This document shows, one piece after another, positions 15,730-25,474 of a stretch of DNA of 64,000 bases (positions within the stretch are counted from its first letter, which is position 1; each line of letters starts with the position of its first letter). The notes under the pieces are model-generated. The model was not told the DNA's origin. It saw only the letters and a list, made by a program, of their open reading frames with translations, and did not search any database. This DNA is from JBBROS01 sp963752225. GTDB taxonomy: Bacteria > Pseudomonadota > Alphaproteobacteria > Acetobacterales > Acetobacteraceae. The stretch covers positions 744,001 through 808,000 of the forward strand of contig CAVVXS010000007.1 in the NCBI GenBank assembly GCA_963752225.1. The letters run 5' to 3'. A program made the translations under genes and the position numbers.

Positions 15730-17541
15730 GTGGCTGGGCTGACCCGGCGTTTCCGGGGCTGGCTGTTCCCCGGGGCGCTGTTGAATCAGGCGTTCACCGA
15801 CGCCGGCGCCGGCAAGCTGGGCGCGGCCTTCCCGGTGCTGGCCAAGGCAGCGCGCAAGGGCAACCGCCGGGCGCAGTTCTGGGTCGGCAAGGCCTATCTC
15901 GAGGGCCGCGGCGTGCCGAACAGCCGCGCTTCGGCGATGCAATGGCTGCTGCGCTCGGCCACCGCGGGCGAGGCGGAGGCGAAGTCGGTGCTGGCTGCGC
16001 TTTATCTCACCGGTGCCACCAAGGAGGTGGCCGGCCGGCCCTCGGTGTTCGCCGATGAGGGGCGCACGGAGCCGAACTTCGACCTCGCCTATAAATGGGG
16101 TCTCCCGGCCGCCGAAGCCGGGCTGGCGGATGCGCAGGCGTTGATCGGCTACCTGCTGACGTCGGGACCGGAGCATCTGCGGGATCTTGCGGCGGCCCGT
16201 GAGTGGTACGCCAAATCGGCCGCGTCCGGCTGCCCGCAGGGCGCGATGGGGCTGTCGCTGGCGATGCTGCGGGATGCGACCACCGACGCCGACCGGGCCG
16301 CGGCGGCGGTCGAGATGGCCAAGGCGTCCGAGTCAGGGCTGCCGCTGGGCGTCTACCTGTTCGCGACGATGCTGGAGGCCGGTTCGGGCGTGGAGCCGGA
16401 TTTGGCCGCGGCCGCGAAGCTGTATGAACGTGCGGCGTCGATGAATGTGCGCCAAGGCATGGCCCGGTTCGGCATGATGCTGATGGAAGGCCGCGGTGTT
16501 GCCAAGGACCCGGTCAAGGGCGAGTCCTGGCTGCGCCGGGCGGCGCTGGCCGGCGACGCGGAGGCGGCCGCGATGATCGGCGACCTATATGCCCGCGGCG
16601 GTGGCGAACTGCCGCCCAACTACGCCGAGGCAGCTACCTGGTACACCCGCGCCGCCGAGGAAGGCCACAGCCTGGCCGCACGCGCCCTGGCGATGCTTTA
16701 CCTCACCGGCGCCGGCCTGGCGCGCGATCCCGACGAAGCGGCCAAGTGGTTCCGCGTCTCCGCCGAGCGGGGCGACGCAGAGTCGCGCGGCAACCTGGCG
16801 CAGCTCGTGCTGCGCGGTGCCGGCAAGGAGGAGGACCGCATCCGCACGCGCGAGTGGTTCGAGGAAGCGGCGCGCCGCGGTGACCTTGTCGCTGCGTTCA
16901 ACTTCGGCGTCTGCTTGGCCGAAGGCGTCGGCATCGAGCGCGACGAGCAGCAAGCGGCCGAGTGGCTGCGGCGGGCTGCCGACGGCGTGGTGAACGCGCA
17001 GTTCTGGTATGGCCGCATGCTGGCCGAAGGCCGCGGCGCCGACGCGAATTTGGTCGAGGGGCGGCACTGGATCCATCGCGCCGCCGAAGCCGGCATGGTC
17101 GAGGCGCAGGTCGCGGTTGCGGAGATGATGGTCAACGGCCGCGGCGGTCCGCGCGACCACGCCGGCGCCCAGGTGATGTTCCAGCGTGCCGCGGAAAAGG
17201 AGCACACCGGCGCCCAGTTCGCGATGGGCGCCTTGCTCGGCGGCGGCCACGACGTCCCGACCGACCGCCGCGCGGCGCAGCAATGGTTCGAGAAGGCGGC
17301 CGCCAAGGGCCATCCCTATGCCAACCTGATGCTCGGCCGCTACCTGATCCGCAACCTGGCCGGGCAGCAGGACATCCCGCGCGGCCGGGCCGCGTTGCAG
17401 GCGGCGCAGAAGGCCGGGGTAGCCGAGGCGACACAGGACCTGCTGGAGCTCGAGGCTGCGCTCGCCGCGTCGGCTCAATCGCCGGGTCAGGCAGCGGACC
17501 AGGCCGGCGAAGCTCCGAAGCGGATCGTCCCCGCAGCCTAG
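15730..17541 (+). CDS. Sel1-repeat protein of the secretion/glycosylation cluster
   Basis: 603-residue protein made almost wholly of tandem Sel1-like (TPR-type) alpha-hairpin repeats, at least ten recognisable from the pattern 'A...G...A...LG..Y..G.GV..D...A..W...AA'. Clear units include AQFWVGKAYLEGRGVP, ARFGMMLMEGRGVAKDP, ARALAMLYLTGAGLARDP and AQFWYGRMLAEGRGAD. No signal peptide is seen, so it should be cytoplasmic unless exported by its neighbour; a short alanine-rich tail ends the protein. Sel1 repeats mediate protein-protein contacts. GTG start at 15730, 28 nt after hlyD, and only 10 nt before the glycosyltransferase gene, so it is likely a scaffold or chaperone within this operon (inference). 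Confidence 0.88.
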   Translation: MAGLTRRFRGWLFPGALLNQAFTDAGAGKLGAAFPVLAKAARKGNRRAQFWVGKAYLEGRGVPNSRASAMQWLLRSATAGEAEAKSVLAALYLTGATKEVAGRPSVFADEGRTEPNFDLAYKWGLPAAEAGLADAQALIGYLLTSGPEHLRDLAAAREWYAKSAASGCPQGAMGLSLAMLRDATTDADRAAAAVEMAKASESGLPLGVYLFATMLEAGSGVEPDLAAAAKLYERAASMNVRQGMARFGMMLMEGRGVAKDPVKGESWLRRAALAGDAEAAAMIGDLYARGGGELPPNYAEAATWYTRAAEEGHSLAARALAMLYLTGAGLARDPDEAAKWFRVSAERGDAESRGNLAQLVLRGAGKEEDRIRTREWFEEAARRGDLVAAFNFGVCLAEGVGIERDEQQAAEWLRRAADGVVNAQFWYGRMLAEGRGADANLVEGRHWIHRAAEAGMVEAQVAVAEMMVNGRGGPRDHAGAQVMFQRAAEKEHTGAQFAMGALLGGGHDVPTDRRAAQQWFEKAAAKGHPYANLMLGRYLIRNLAGQQDIPRGRAALQAAQKAGVAEATQDLLELEAALAASAQSPGQAADQAGEAPKRIVPAA

Positions 17542-17551
17542 CGTTCACCCG

Positions 17552-20458
17552 GTGACCACCCCGTGGCTGTCCGACGCTGCCAAGGCGGCCGGGCGCCGTT
17601 CCGCGCAGACGCGTGACGAGCGCTGGCAGGCTCTGGTCGGCGAGACCTGGCGCCGGGCCAAGGCGGCCGAGGGGCCGGCCGAGGCGAAGCGCTGGTTGCA
17701 GCGGGCGCATCGCATGCTACCACAGGACGGCAGCATCGCCTTTTCGCTGGCGGCCACCCTGCTGCAGCTTGGCGACTACGAGGCTGCACGGGCGATGTTC
17801 GAGGCCTTGGCCCGGCGGCACGGCATCGCCGACGCGTGGGCCGGCTTGGCGACCTGCGCGCTCCGGCTCGGCGACGGGGCCGCGGCGCAAGCGGCCGTTG
17901 CCGCGCTGATCAGCTGCCGCGTGCTGACGCCGGAGTTGCAGCAACTCGGTGACGCCGTGGCCGGACCCCGGGGCTGGTGCGCGTTGCAGCAAGACGGCCG
18001 CCTGTTCACGAGCGTGCCGCCGCGGTCCGTGACGCTGGATGGCGCGCCGGTGGCCGGCATCCAGCTTCCGGCCGGGTGGCGGCTGGCCGCGAAGCTCGAG
18101 GTCGAGGGGCCGGGCGGTGCCATGCTCGGCAGCCCGCTCGCGCTGCCGCCGTTCGCCGGGCTCGAAGGGTGCGCCGAAGCCCGCGACGGCGGCGTCGTCG
18201 GCTGGGCCTGGTCGCCGACCGACCCCGGCGCCGTGCCCGTCCTGGACGCGAGCGGCCCGCTCGGCACTCGGCTGCTGCACGCCACCGCGGCCGCGACCGG
18301 CCTCGACCTCGATCGTCCGCTGATGCAACCGCGCCGGTTCGAGCTGAGCGCGGCGGAAGTCGCCGGGCTCGGCGAGCCGCTTTCGCTGCGCGGGCCGGAC
18401 GGGCGGCACCTGCTCGGCAGCCCGCTCGAACCCGGCCTCGAGCGGCGGGCCGCTGCCGGCCTGGCAGGCGAGCGGTTCGCGCCGGTTTGGGCCGACGTGA
18501 TCGGCCCGGCGCCGGCAATCGGCCGGCCGGCGCCGGGTGTGGACGTCGTCATCCCGGTCTACCGCGGCGCGGCCGAGACGATCGCGTGCCTCGACGCCGT
18601 CTTGACGTCGCTCCGGCGCGGCACGCGTGTGATCGTGGTGGACGACGCGTCGCCGGACCCGGAGCTGCGGCGTGCGCTCGACGCGTTGGCGCGGCGGCGG
18701 CGGATCCGGCTGCTGCGGCTGCCGGCGAATGCCGGGTTCCCCGCCGCCGCCAATGCCGGGATGCAGGCCGCCGCGGGTCGCGACGTGGTGCTGCTCAACA
18801 GCGACACGCTGGTGCCGCCGGGCTGGCTCGAGCGGCTGCGCGCCGCCGCCTATGCCGCACCGGGCGTCGGCACCGCGACCCCGCTGACAAATGACGGCAC
18901 CGTCGTCAGCTACCCGGACCCCGACGGCGGCAACCCCGTCCCGGACCTGGCGGAAACGGTGGCGCTGGATTCGTTGGCGCAACAAGTCAATCGCGGCCAG
19001 GTTGCAGACCTGCCGGTGGGCGTCGGCTTCTGCCTTTATGTCCGGCGCGACTGCCTCGACCAAGCCGGTCCGCTGCGGGAGGACCTGTTCGCCCAAGGCT
19101 ATGGCGAGGAAAACGATTTCTGCCTCCGCGCCCGGCACCACGGTTGGCGGCACGTGGCCGCCCTCGACGTGTTCGTCGGCCATGCCGGCGCCGCGTCGTT
19201 CGGAGCCGCCCGGGCGCAGCTGATCCGGCGCAACGGCGCCATCCTGGAGCGGCTGCATCCCGGCTACGACGCGCTGATCGCCGAGCACGTGCGGGCGGAT
19301 CCGCTGCGGCCGGCGCGGGCGCGGATGGATGCGATCAGGTGGGCCGGCCGCCGGCGCCGGGGAGGTGCGCTGGCATTCATCACCCACCGCGGCGGCGGCG
19401 GCGTGGAGCGAGTGGTGGCGCAGCGGGCGCAAGCGGCGGTCAACGCCGGGCATCGTGCGATCGTGCTGCGCCCGGCACGGCTGGGGGATGGGCCTGGCGT
19501 TTGCCTCGAGGACTGGGGCGGGCCGGCCTATCCCAATCTGGTGTTTCCGATGCCGTCCGGGCTGCCGGAGTTGGCGGCGCTGCTGCGGCCCGACCGGGTG
19601 CGGACGGTCGAGCTGCACCATCTGCTGGGGCACCACCACGCGGTCGCCGGCCTCGCCGCCCGGCTGCGGGCTGCACCCGTCAGCATCGTGCACGACTACG
19701 CCCGGTTTTGCGGCCGCATCGCCCTGGTCGGCCCCGAGCGCCGCTATTGCGGGGAGCCGGACGTGGCCGGCTGCGAGGCTTGCCTCGCCGACCTCGGCAG
19801 CCTCCTGGAGGACGAGCCAAGCGTGCCCGAGCTTCTCGCCCGTTCGGCCGCCGAGCTGCGTGCCGCCGCCCGGGTGGTGGCGCCCTCGGCCGACGCCGCC
19901 GTGCGGATCGCGCGGCATTTCCCTGGTGTCGCGGCGCAGGTCGAGCCGTGGGAACCTGACACGACCCTGGCTCGTGGGCCGGCGCCGGCGCTGCACGGCG
20001 ATCGTTTGCGGGTCGTCGTCATCGGCGCGATCGGCGTCGAGAAGGGGTTCGACGTGCTGCTCGCCTGCACCCGCGATGCGGCCGCGCGCAAGCTGCCGCT
20101 GGAGTTCGTCGTGGTCGGCTTCACGTCCGACGACGAGCGGCTGCTGCGCGCCGGCCCGGTGTTCGTGACCGGCTTCTATGCCGAGAGCGACGCGGTCGCG
20201 CTGATCCGGGAGCAGGGCGCGCAGGCGGCATTCATCCCTTCGATCTGGCCGGAAAGCTGGTGCTTCACGCTCACCCGCGCCTGGGAGGCGGGGTTGCCGG
20301 CGTTCGTGTTCGACCTCGGCGCACCGGCCGAACGCATCCGCGCCGGCGGGTACGGCTGGGTCCTGCCGCTCGGCTTGTCTGCCCGGGGCGTGAACGACGC
20401 CTTGCTCCGACTTGCGCGTGCCGACCGCGCGTCGCAATGTCCGCCCCGTTCGATTTAA
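17552..20458 (+). CDS. fused GT2-GT4 glycosyltransferase with TPR-like N-terminus
   Basis: 968-residue multidomain enzyme. Residues about 30-130 look TPR-like (LPQDGSIAFSLAATLLQLGDYEAARAMF split over two helices). Residues about 140-320 are a beta-rich segment of unknown fold. A GT2 domain spans about 330-590, with VDVVIPVYRGA, VIVVDDASPDPEL, NAGFPAAANAGMQAA, the metal-binding NSDT and the acceptor-side GYGEENDFCLRARHHGW. A GT4-type domain spans about 610-955, with ITHRGGGGVERVV near its start, GAIGVEKGFDVLL, and FIPSIWPESWCFTLTRAWEAG as the nucleotide-sugar site. Two transferases in one chain imply a disaccharide or repeat-unit product. GTG start at 17552, 10 nt after the Sel1 gene. Sugars and acceptor unknown. 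Confidence 0.88.
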   Translation: MTTPWLSDAAKAAGRRSAQTRDERWQALVGETWRRAKAAEGPAEAKRWLQRAHRMLPQDGSIAFSLAATLLQLGDYEAARAMFEALARRHGIADAWAGLATCALRLGDGAAAQAAVAALISCRVLTPELQQLGDAVAGPRGWCALQQDGRLFTSVPPRSVTLDGAPVAGIQLPAGWRLAAKLEVEGPGGAMLGSPLALPPFAGLEGCAEARDGGVVGWAWSPTDPGAVPVLDASGPLGTRLLHATAAATGLDLDRPLMQPRRFELSAAEVAGLGEPLSLRGPDGRHLLGSPLEPGLERRAAAGLAGERFAPVWADVIGPAPAIGRPAPGVDVVIPVYRGAAETIACLDAVLTSLRRGTRVIVVDDASPDPELRRALDALARRRRIRLLRLPANAGFPAAANAGMQAAAGRDVVLLNSDTLVPPGWLERLRAAAYAAPGVGTATPLTNDGTVVSYPDPDGGNPVPDLAETVALDSLAQQVNRGQVADLPVGVGFCLYVRRDCLDQAGPLREDLFAQGYGEENDFCLRARHHGWRHVAALDVFVGHAGAASFGAARAQLIRRNGAILERLHPGYDALIAEHVRADPLRPARARMDAIRWAGRRRRGGALAFITHRGGGGVERVVAQRAQAAVNAGHRAIVLRPARLGDGPGVCLEDWGGPAYPNLVFPMPSGLPELAALLRPDRVRTVELHHLLGHHHAVAGLAARLRAAPVSIVHDYARFCGRIALVGPERRYCGEPDVAGCEACLADLGSLLEDEPSVPELLARSAAELRAAARVVAPSADAAVRIARHFPGVAAQVEPWEPDTTLARGPAPALHGDRLRVVVIGAIGVEKGFDVLLACTRDAAARKLPLEFVVVGFTSDDERLLRAGPVFVTGFYAESDAVALIREQGAQAAFIPSIWPESWCFTLTRAWEAGLPAFVFDLGAPAERIRAGGYGWVLPLGLSARGVNDALLRLARADRASQCPPRSI

Positions 20459-20482
20459 CCCTGGATTCACTCGAGAGATTCG

Positions 20483-21463
20483 ATGCCGGACCGTGCTCCC
20501 CCGACCGCCCCTAGCCAGATTGCGGAACTTAAGGTTTCCGGCCACATGATGGCGCTCGAGCCCGGCATTTACTGCGTCTTCACCGCCCCCGGAAGTCCGC
20601 TGCCGGACGCCCAGACCGGTTTGCCGACCGTCCGGATCAGCCCCGCGCCCGGCCCGGAGGCCGGCCAGGTCGAGGTCGCCGGATTGAGCGCGCAAGGCTG
20701 GGTGGGGCCGGATTCGGCGACGCTGGTGCGGGTCGGCCAGATGCGGGCCAACGTGCTCGTCACCGTATACCAGGCCCCGGGCGCGACGGCGAACGCGCCA
20801 CAGCTGCAATTCGTGCGGGTCGGCGGCCTCGACGTCCCGGCCGTCGCCGCGGTCGAGGCGCCGGCAACTGGTCGCGCCGCCAAGGCTGGCGCGGCGAAGG
20901 TGATGGAGGTGGTCAGCCACATCTACGGTCGCGGCGACGTCGGCAGCATGCTCGGCGAAACCGCCGGCGAGCCCGGCAGCAAGCGCTGGATCGAGGGCTT
21001 CGGGATCGCGCCGGCTGCCGACGTGCCGGTGTCGGACATCGAATACCAGGCCGTACTCGGCCGCGGCTGGCTCAGCCCCTGGTCGGAAGGCGGCCAGTTC
21101 TGCGGCAGCCGCGGCATGTCGCTGCCGATCCTGGGCCTGCGGGTGCGGCTGCGCGGCGCGTCGGCAGAAAGCAAGCGAGTCCGCCTGTCCGCGACCTTCG
21201 TCGACGGCAGCACCGTAGGACCGGTCGGCGACGGCGAGCCGTGTGAAGCCGAGAGCATGGCGGCGCTGGAGTCGTTCACCCTCGCCATCGAGGACGCGGT
21301 GCCCGCCGCAGCGCCACGCGGCAAAGTGGCGCCGGGCAAGCGCGCCGCACCCGCCAAGCGGTCCGAGCCGGCCGCCGAGCCCCGTCCAACGGCGAAGCGG
21401 GGCGGGCGGGCGGGCGCCAAGCCGAGCGGCGGCCCGTCGCCGGCGCCCACCCGCCGGCGCTGA
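20483..21463 (+). CDS. ChW-like repeat protein with basic tail, unknown function
   Basis: 326-residue protein not assigned to a named function. Residues about 170-260 contain RWIEGFGIAP followed by IEYQAVLGRGWLSPWSEGG and QFCGSRGMSLPILGLRVRL, which match by eye the pattern of clostridial hydrophobic W (ChW) repeats: Y.a....GW.s....G...G..G..l.i.gi.i.L. The last 50 residues (about 275-326) are rich in Lys, Arg, Ala and Pro. No signal peptide. The ATG at 20483 has GAGAG 6-8 nt upstream. It sits between two glycosyltransferase genes in the secretion cluster (24 nt after one, 94 nt before the other), so it may bind the glycan or the exported protein; this is inference. Confidence 0.7.
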   Translation: MPDRAPPTAPSQIAELKVSGHMMALEPGIYCVFTAPGSPLPDAQTGLPTVRISPAPGPEAGQVEVAGLSAQGWVGPDSATLVRVGQMRANVLVTVYQAPGATANAPQLQFVRVGGLDVPAVAAVEAPATGRAAKAGAAKVMEVVSHIYGRGDVGSMLGETAGEPGSKRWIEGFGIAPAADVPVSDIEYQAVLGRGWLSPWSEGGQFCGSRGMSLPILGLRVRLRGASAESKRVRLSATFVDGSTVGPVGDGEPCEAESMAALESFTLAIEDAVPAAAPRGKVAPGKRAAPAKRSEPAAEPRPTAKRGGRAGAKPSGGPSPAPTRRR

Positions 21464-21557
21464 CGTCGCCGCCGGGTCGGCACGTGCCCGGACCGTTCCC
21501 GCCCGATCACCACTTCGGCCGACGCTCGCCAGCTCAGTCGCGGTTGGAGCCACCCGC

Positions 21558-22778
21558 TTGAAGTATCTGTTCGTGCACCAGAACTTCCCCGGGCAGTTCC
21601 TGCATCTGGTCGGGCATTTGCGCGACCGCGGCCATGAGGTGGTGTTCATCTCCGAGCCGAACGACAACCACATTCCCGGTGTACGCAAGCTGGTCTACCA
21701 CCGCCCGCCGCCGAACAGCGCGGCTGCTGACGAGGTGCAGGACCTCGACCTTGCGGTGCGCCGCGCCCGCATCGTCGAACAGCTCGCCTTGCGCCTGCGT
21801 GACCTGGGCTTCACCCCCGACATCATCATCGGCCATCACGGCTGGGGCGAGATGTTGAATTTGTGCGACGTCTGGCCCGACGTGCCGCTGCTGGGCTACT
21901 TCGAGTTTTTCTACCACGACCGCGGCATCGATGTCGGGTTCGACCCCGAGTTCAAGGAGCCGCCCGGCGGCTACGCCCGGGTTCGGGCCAAGAACGCCAT
22001 CAACCTGCTGTCGCTCAACAACCCCGGCCATGGCCAGACGCCGACGGAGTTCCAGCACTCCACCTACCCGGACTGGGCCCGTCGCAAGATCAGCGTCCTG
22101 CCCGAAGGCGTGGACCTCGAGCTCTGCCGCCCGGCGCCGGCGGTGCGCACGCAGCCGCTCGAACTCGACGGGTTCCGGGTGGAGCCCGGCGATCCGCTGG
22201 TCACCTACGTGGCCCGCGACCTCGAACCTTATCGGGGCTTCCACACCCTGATGCGGGCCCTGCCTCGCCTGCAGCGGCTGCGCGGCGATTTGAAGGTTGT
22301 CATGGTCGGCAATGACGGCGTCAGCTACGGCGCACGACTGGCCGGCACCACATGGCGTCAGCACATGCTGGCCGAAGTCGGGCACGTCATCGACCCGGCG
22401 CGCGTCTGCTTCCCGGGGCAGGTGCCTTATCCGACGTTCCTCAAGCTGCTGCAGCGGTCGGACGCCCACATCTACCTGACCTATCCCTTCGTGCTGAGCT
22501 GGAGCCTGCGCGAGGCGCTGGCCTGCGGGTGTGCCCTGGTCGCCAGCGACACGACGCCCCTGCGCGAGTTCGTGACGCATCGGCAAACCGGGCTGTTGGT
22601 CGACTTCCCGAACGTCGCCGCCCTGGTGGACGGAGTGGCCGAGGTGCTGGAGGACCGCAAGCTCGCCACCCGAATGCGCCGCAACGCGCGCGCCTATGCG
22701 GAACGGACGCTCGGGATGGAGCGCTACCTGACGGCCTATGAGGCGCTGATCCGCCGGGTGATCGACGGCACCGTTTGA
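21558..22778 (+). CDS. GT4-family glycosyltransferase
   Basis: 406-residue retaining glycosyltransferase with a GT-B fold. The start region KYLFVHQNFPGQFLHLVGHL is typical of a GT4 group often found beside alphaproteobacterial secretion or capsule genes. Further motifs are DIIIGHHGWGE (about residue 90), the linker LPEGVDLELCRP (about 180), VTYVARDLEPYRGF, and the donor site YLTYPFVLSWSLREALACGC with TGLLVDFPN. The TTG at 21558 is taken as start because GGAG lies 8 nt upstream and the next codons begin the first beta strand; upstream in-frame sequence looks non-coding. Last gene of the secretion/glycosylation cluster, 94 nt after the ChW-like gene. Donor sugar unknown. Confidence 0.88.
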   Translation: MKYLFVHQNFPGQFLHLVGHLRDRGHEVVFISEPNDNHIPGVRKLVYHRPPPNSAAADEVQDLDLAVRRARIVEQLALRLRDLGFTPDIIIGHHGWGEMLNLCDVWPDVPLLGYFEFFYHDRGIDVGFDPEFKEPPGGYARVRAKNAINLLSLNNPGHGQTPTEFQHSTYPDWARRKISVLPEGVDLELCRPAPAVRTQPLELDGFRVEPGDPLVTYVARDLEPYRGFHTLMRALPRLQRLRGDLKVVMVGNDGVSYGARLAGTTWRQHMLAEVGHVIDPARVCFPGQVPYPTFLKLLQRSDAHIYLTYPFVLSWSLREALACGCALVASDTTPLREFVTHRQTGLLVDFPNVAALVDGVAEVLEDRKLATRMRRNARAYAERTLGMERYLTAYEALIRRVIDGTV

Positions 22779-22849
22779 GCCTCGCCGCCCGTTGTGCCGG
22801 CGGAAACGCTGAGGCAGGGTCACCGCACGCCATGACCGAGGAGCGCAGC

Positions 22850-23260
22850 ATGATCGAGAACGTCGATCCGAAGCGGGTTTGGGACAGTTTGCAAGCCGAC
22901 AAGAGCGCACGTCTGGTGGACGTGCGCACCAACGCCGAGTGGGCCTATGTCGGCTTGCCCGACCTCGAGGTGACCGGTCAGGATCCGGTGCTGATCCCGT
23001 GGCAGGTCTTTCCGACCATGCAGGTCAACGCGCAGTTCGTGGACCACATGCGGCAGGCCGGGCTGACGCCGGACAACAAGATCTACTTCCTGTGTCGCAG
23101 CGGCGTCCGCAGTCAGGCGGCGGCGCAGGCGGCGGTCGCAGCCGGATTTCCGCATTCCTTCAATATCGTCGATGGCTTCGAGGGTCCGCCCGACGCCGAG
23201 GGCCACCGCGGCAAGCTGGCCGGTTGGAAGGCGTCGGGGCTGCCATGGAGTCAGCGCTGA
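22850..23260 (+). CDS. single-domain rhodanese-like protein
   Basis: 136-residue rhodanese domain, a possible thiosulfate or persulfide sulfurtransferase. The active-site loop is LCRSGVRS with catalytic C82, preceded by the VDVRTNAEWAYVGLPDL strand and followed by GFPHSFNIVDGFEGPPD and GWKASGLPW, the usual C-terminal pattern. Two ATG codons are possible: 22850 is preferred because GAGGAG lies 5-6 nt upstream; the one at 22832 adds six residues. It follows the GT4 gene by 71 nt and converges with the DUF2272 gene 24 nt away. It is probably not functionally tied to the glycosylation cluster. Confidence 0.88.
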   Translation: MIENVDPKRVWDSLQADKSARLVDVRTNAEWAYVGLPDLEVTGQDPVLIPWQVFPTMQVNAQFVDHMRQAGLTPDNKIYFLCRSGVRSQAAAQAAVAAGFPHSFNIVDGFEGPPDAEGHRGKLAGWKASGLPWSQR

Positions 23261-23284
23261 CGGCGGCCGCGTGCGACCCGGACA

Positions 23285-24154
23285 TCAGGACGACGGGGGC
23301 GCGGCCGGAAAATCGTAGCGGACGCGCACCACGACGAACCAGGGATATCGGGTATCGACGACGCTGCCGTCCGGGGCGGCGAGGGTGCCGGCCGGGGTGA
23401 CCGGCACGTGCTTCATCGTGACGCCGCCCGACACGTTGCCGCCGATCACCCGGAGCGTGCCGGGCTGCGCGGATACGACGATGTCGCAATGGCCGAAGAA
23501 TCGCGGCGCCGGCAAATCGTCGAACCGCAACGGGCGGCTGCCGGCGCGGGTCATGCAGACGAGGTCGCCGGGCTGGGGCGGGTAGGTCTCCAGACGCTCG
23601 ATCCCGAGCACGCCTTCGCGGCGGGCGGCGGCGTTGACGTAGTCGGCATGCAGCGGGGTATACGGGAAGCGGTGCCCGGCGCCGGCGGTGCGCATCACGT
23701 AGCTGACGAACGCCGCCGACCAGGCCGGTGCGTCGCCGGCATACTCTGTCCCGTTCTCGTTGTAGCGGCTGCTCCACCCCGACTCCTCGGTGCCGGCGTC
23801 TTGGCCGGCCCACCAGTAATCGGCCACCCGCTGCCATAGGCCGGGCTGCTTGTCCGGCCGAAACTCCCGTGGGATCACCTTGATGTCGGGCGGGTCGTCA
23901 TCGACGGGGCTGCCGAAGGCGCGCCATTCCCGCTCGGCGACCGCCACCGCGGTGGCCCGGGCGAACGGCTCCGGCGGATTGCGGACATAGGGCGGCAGAC
24001 GCTCGTCCGCGCCAGCCGCACGCGACACCGCCGGCTTGCGGGCGGCTGAGCAGGCGCTCACGGCCAACGGCAACGCGAGCAGCAGCGGCAACGCGGCCCT
24101 CACTGCCGCCCCGCGCCGAAACGGCGTGATGCGCCGCAGGTCAATGCCCGGCAT
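23285..24154 (-). CDS. DUF2272-type predicted lipoprotein
   Basis: 289-residue protein with an N-terminal signal peptide and lipobox (VSAC, cysteine at about residue 35), so likely anchored in the envelope. The body matches the DUF2272 family, an uncharacterised group whose fold I believe is related to CHAP/NlpC amidases: EREWRAFGSPVD, the GWSSRYNENGTEYAGDAPAWSAAFVSYV block containing the AWSAAF helix, YTPLHADYVNAA, GDLVCMTRAG, and FFGHCDIVV with a histidine in the expected catalytic position. No cysteine is seen in the AWSAAF helix where NlpC/P60 enzymes have theirs, so enzymatic activity is uncertain. ATG at 24154, 25 nt after the end of the mtnA gene upstream. Confidence 0.75.
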   Translation of the reverse strand: MPGIDLRRITPFRRGAAVRAALPLLLALPLAVSACSAARKPAVSRAAGADERLPPYVRNPPEPFARATAVAVAEREWRAFGSPVDDDPPDIKVIPREFRPDKQPGLWQRVADYWWAGQDAGTEESGWSSRYNENGTEYAGDAPAWSAAFVSYVMRTAGAGHRFPYTPLHADYVNAAARREGVLGIERLETYPPQPGDLVCMTRAGSRPLRFDDLPAPRFFGHCDIVVSAQPGTLRVIGGNVSGGVTMKHVPVTPAGTLAAPDGSVVDTRYPWFVVVRVRYDFPAAPPSS

Positions 24155-24179
24155 GCCGCCGCCGCGTTGTCGCGTCCGG

Positions 24180-25271
<1,092 letters not shown>

Positions 25272-25444
25272 CGCTGTCACTCTGTCATGCCGCCTGGGCG
25301 GACCTTAGGTCGCGCGGCCCTGTTACAACAGTTCTGTCTGCGCGCTGAAACGGGGGACGGCTGCTCTCTCGCTTGCCGGCCTAGCCATGAAGGCCATCTT
25401 GACCGATCCGGCATGCGGGCGCACCCGTCAGTGCGCCGCCACTG

Positions 25445-25459
25445 ATTGACGCAGTCGAT
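25445..25459. promoter_or_regulatory. possible OxyR half-site upstream of oxyR
   Basis: ATTG-N7-CGAT (25445-25448 and 25456-25459), ending 15 nt before the oxyR start codon. Its right part shares the 9-mer GCAGTCGAT with the better OxyR-like site before katG. The two following tetrads at the same spacing do not match. OxyR proteins often repress their own gene, which this position would suit. Confidence 0.35.
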
Positions 25460-25474
25460 AGGTATCAGGCACGG

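Noticed and set aside
15730..17541. Sel1 protein as the secreted substrate of the exporter
   Set aside because: No RTX nonapeptides, no double-glycine leader and no typical C-terminal secretion signal; a cytoplasmic scaffold role fits better, though not proven.
17717..21688. A 1323-codon open frame on the minus strand opposite the GT2-GT4 and ChW-like genes
   Set aside because: It is antisense to well-supported glycosyltransferase domains, has extreme Arg/Gln/Ala/Gly/Pro content and no recognisable domain; such frames arise from high GC at third positions.
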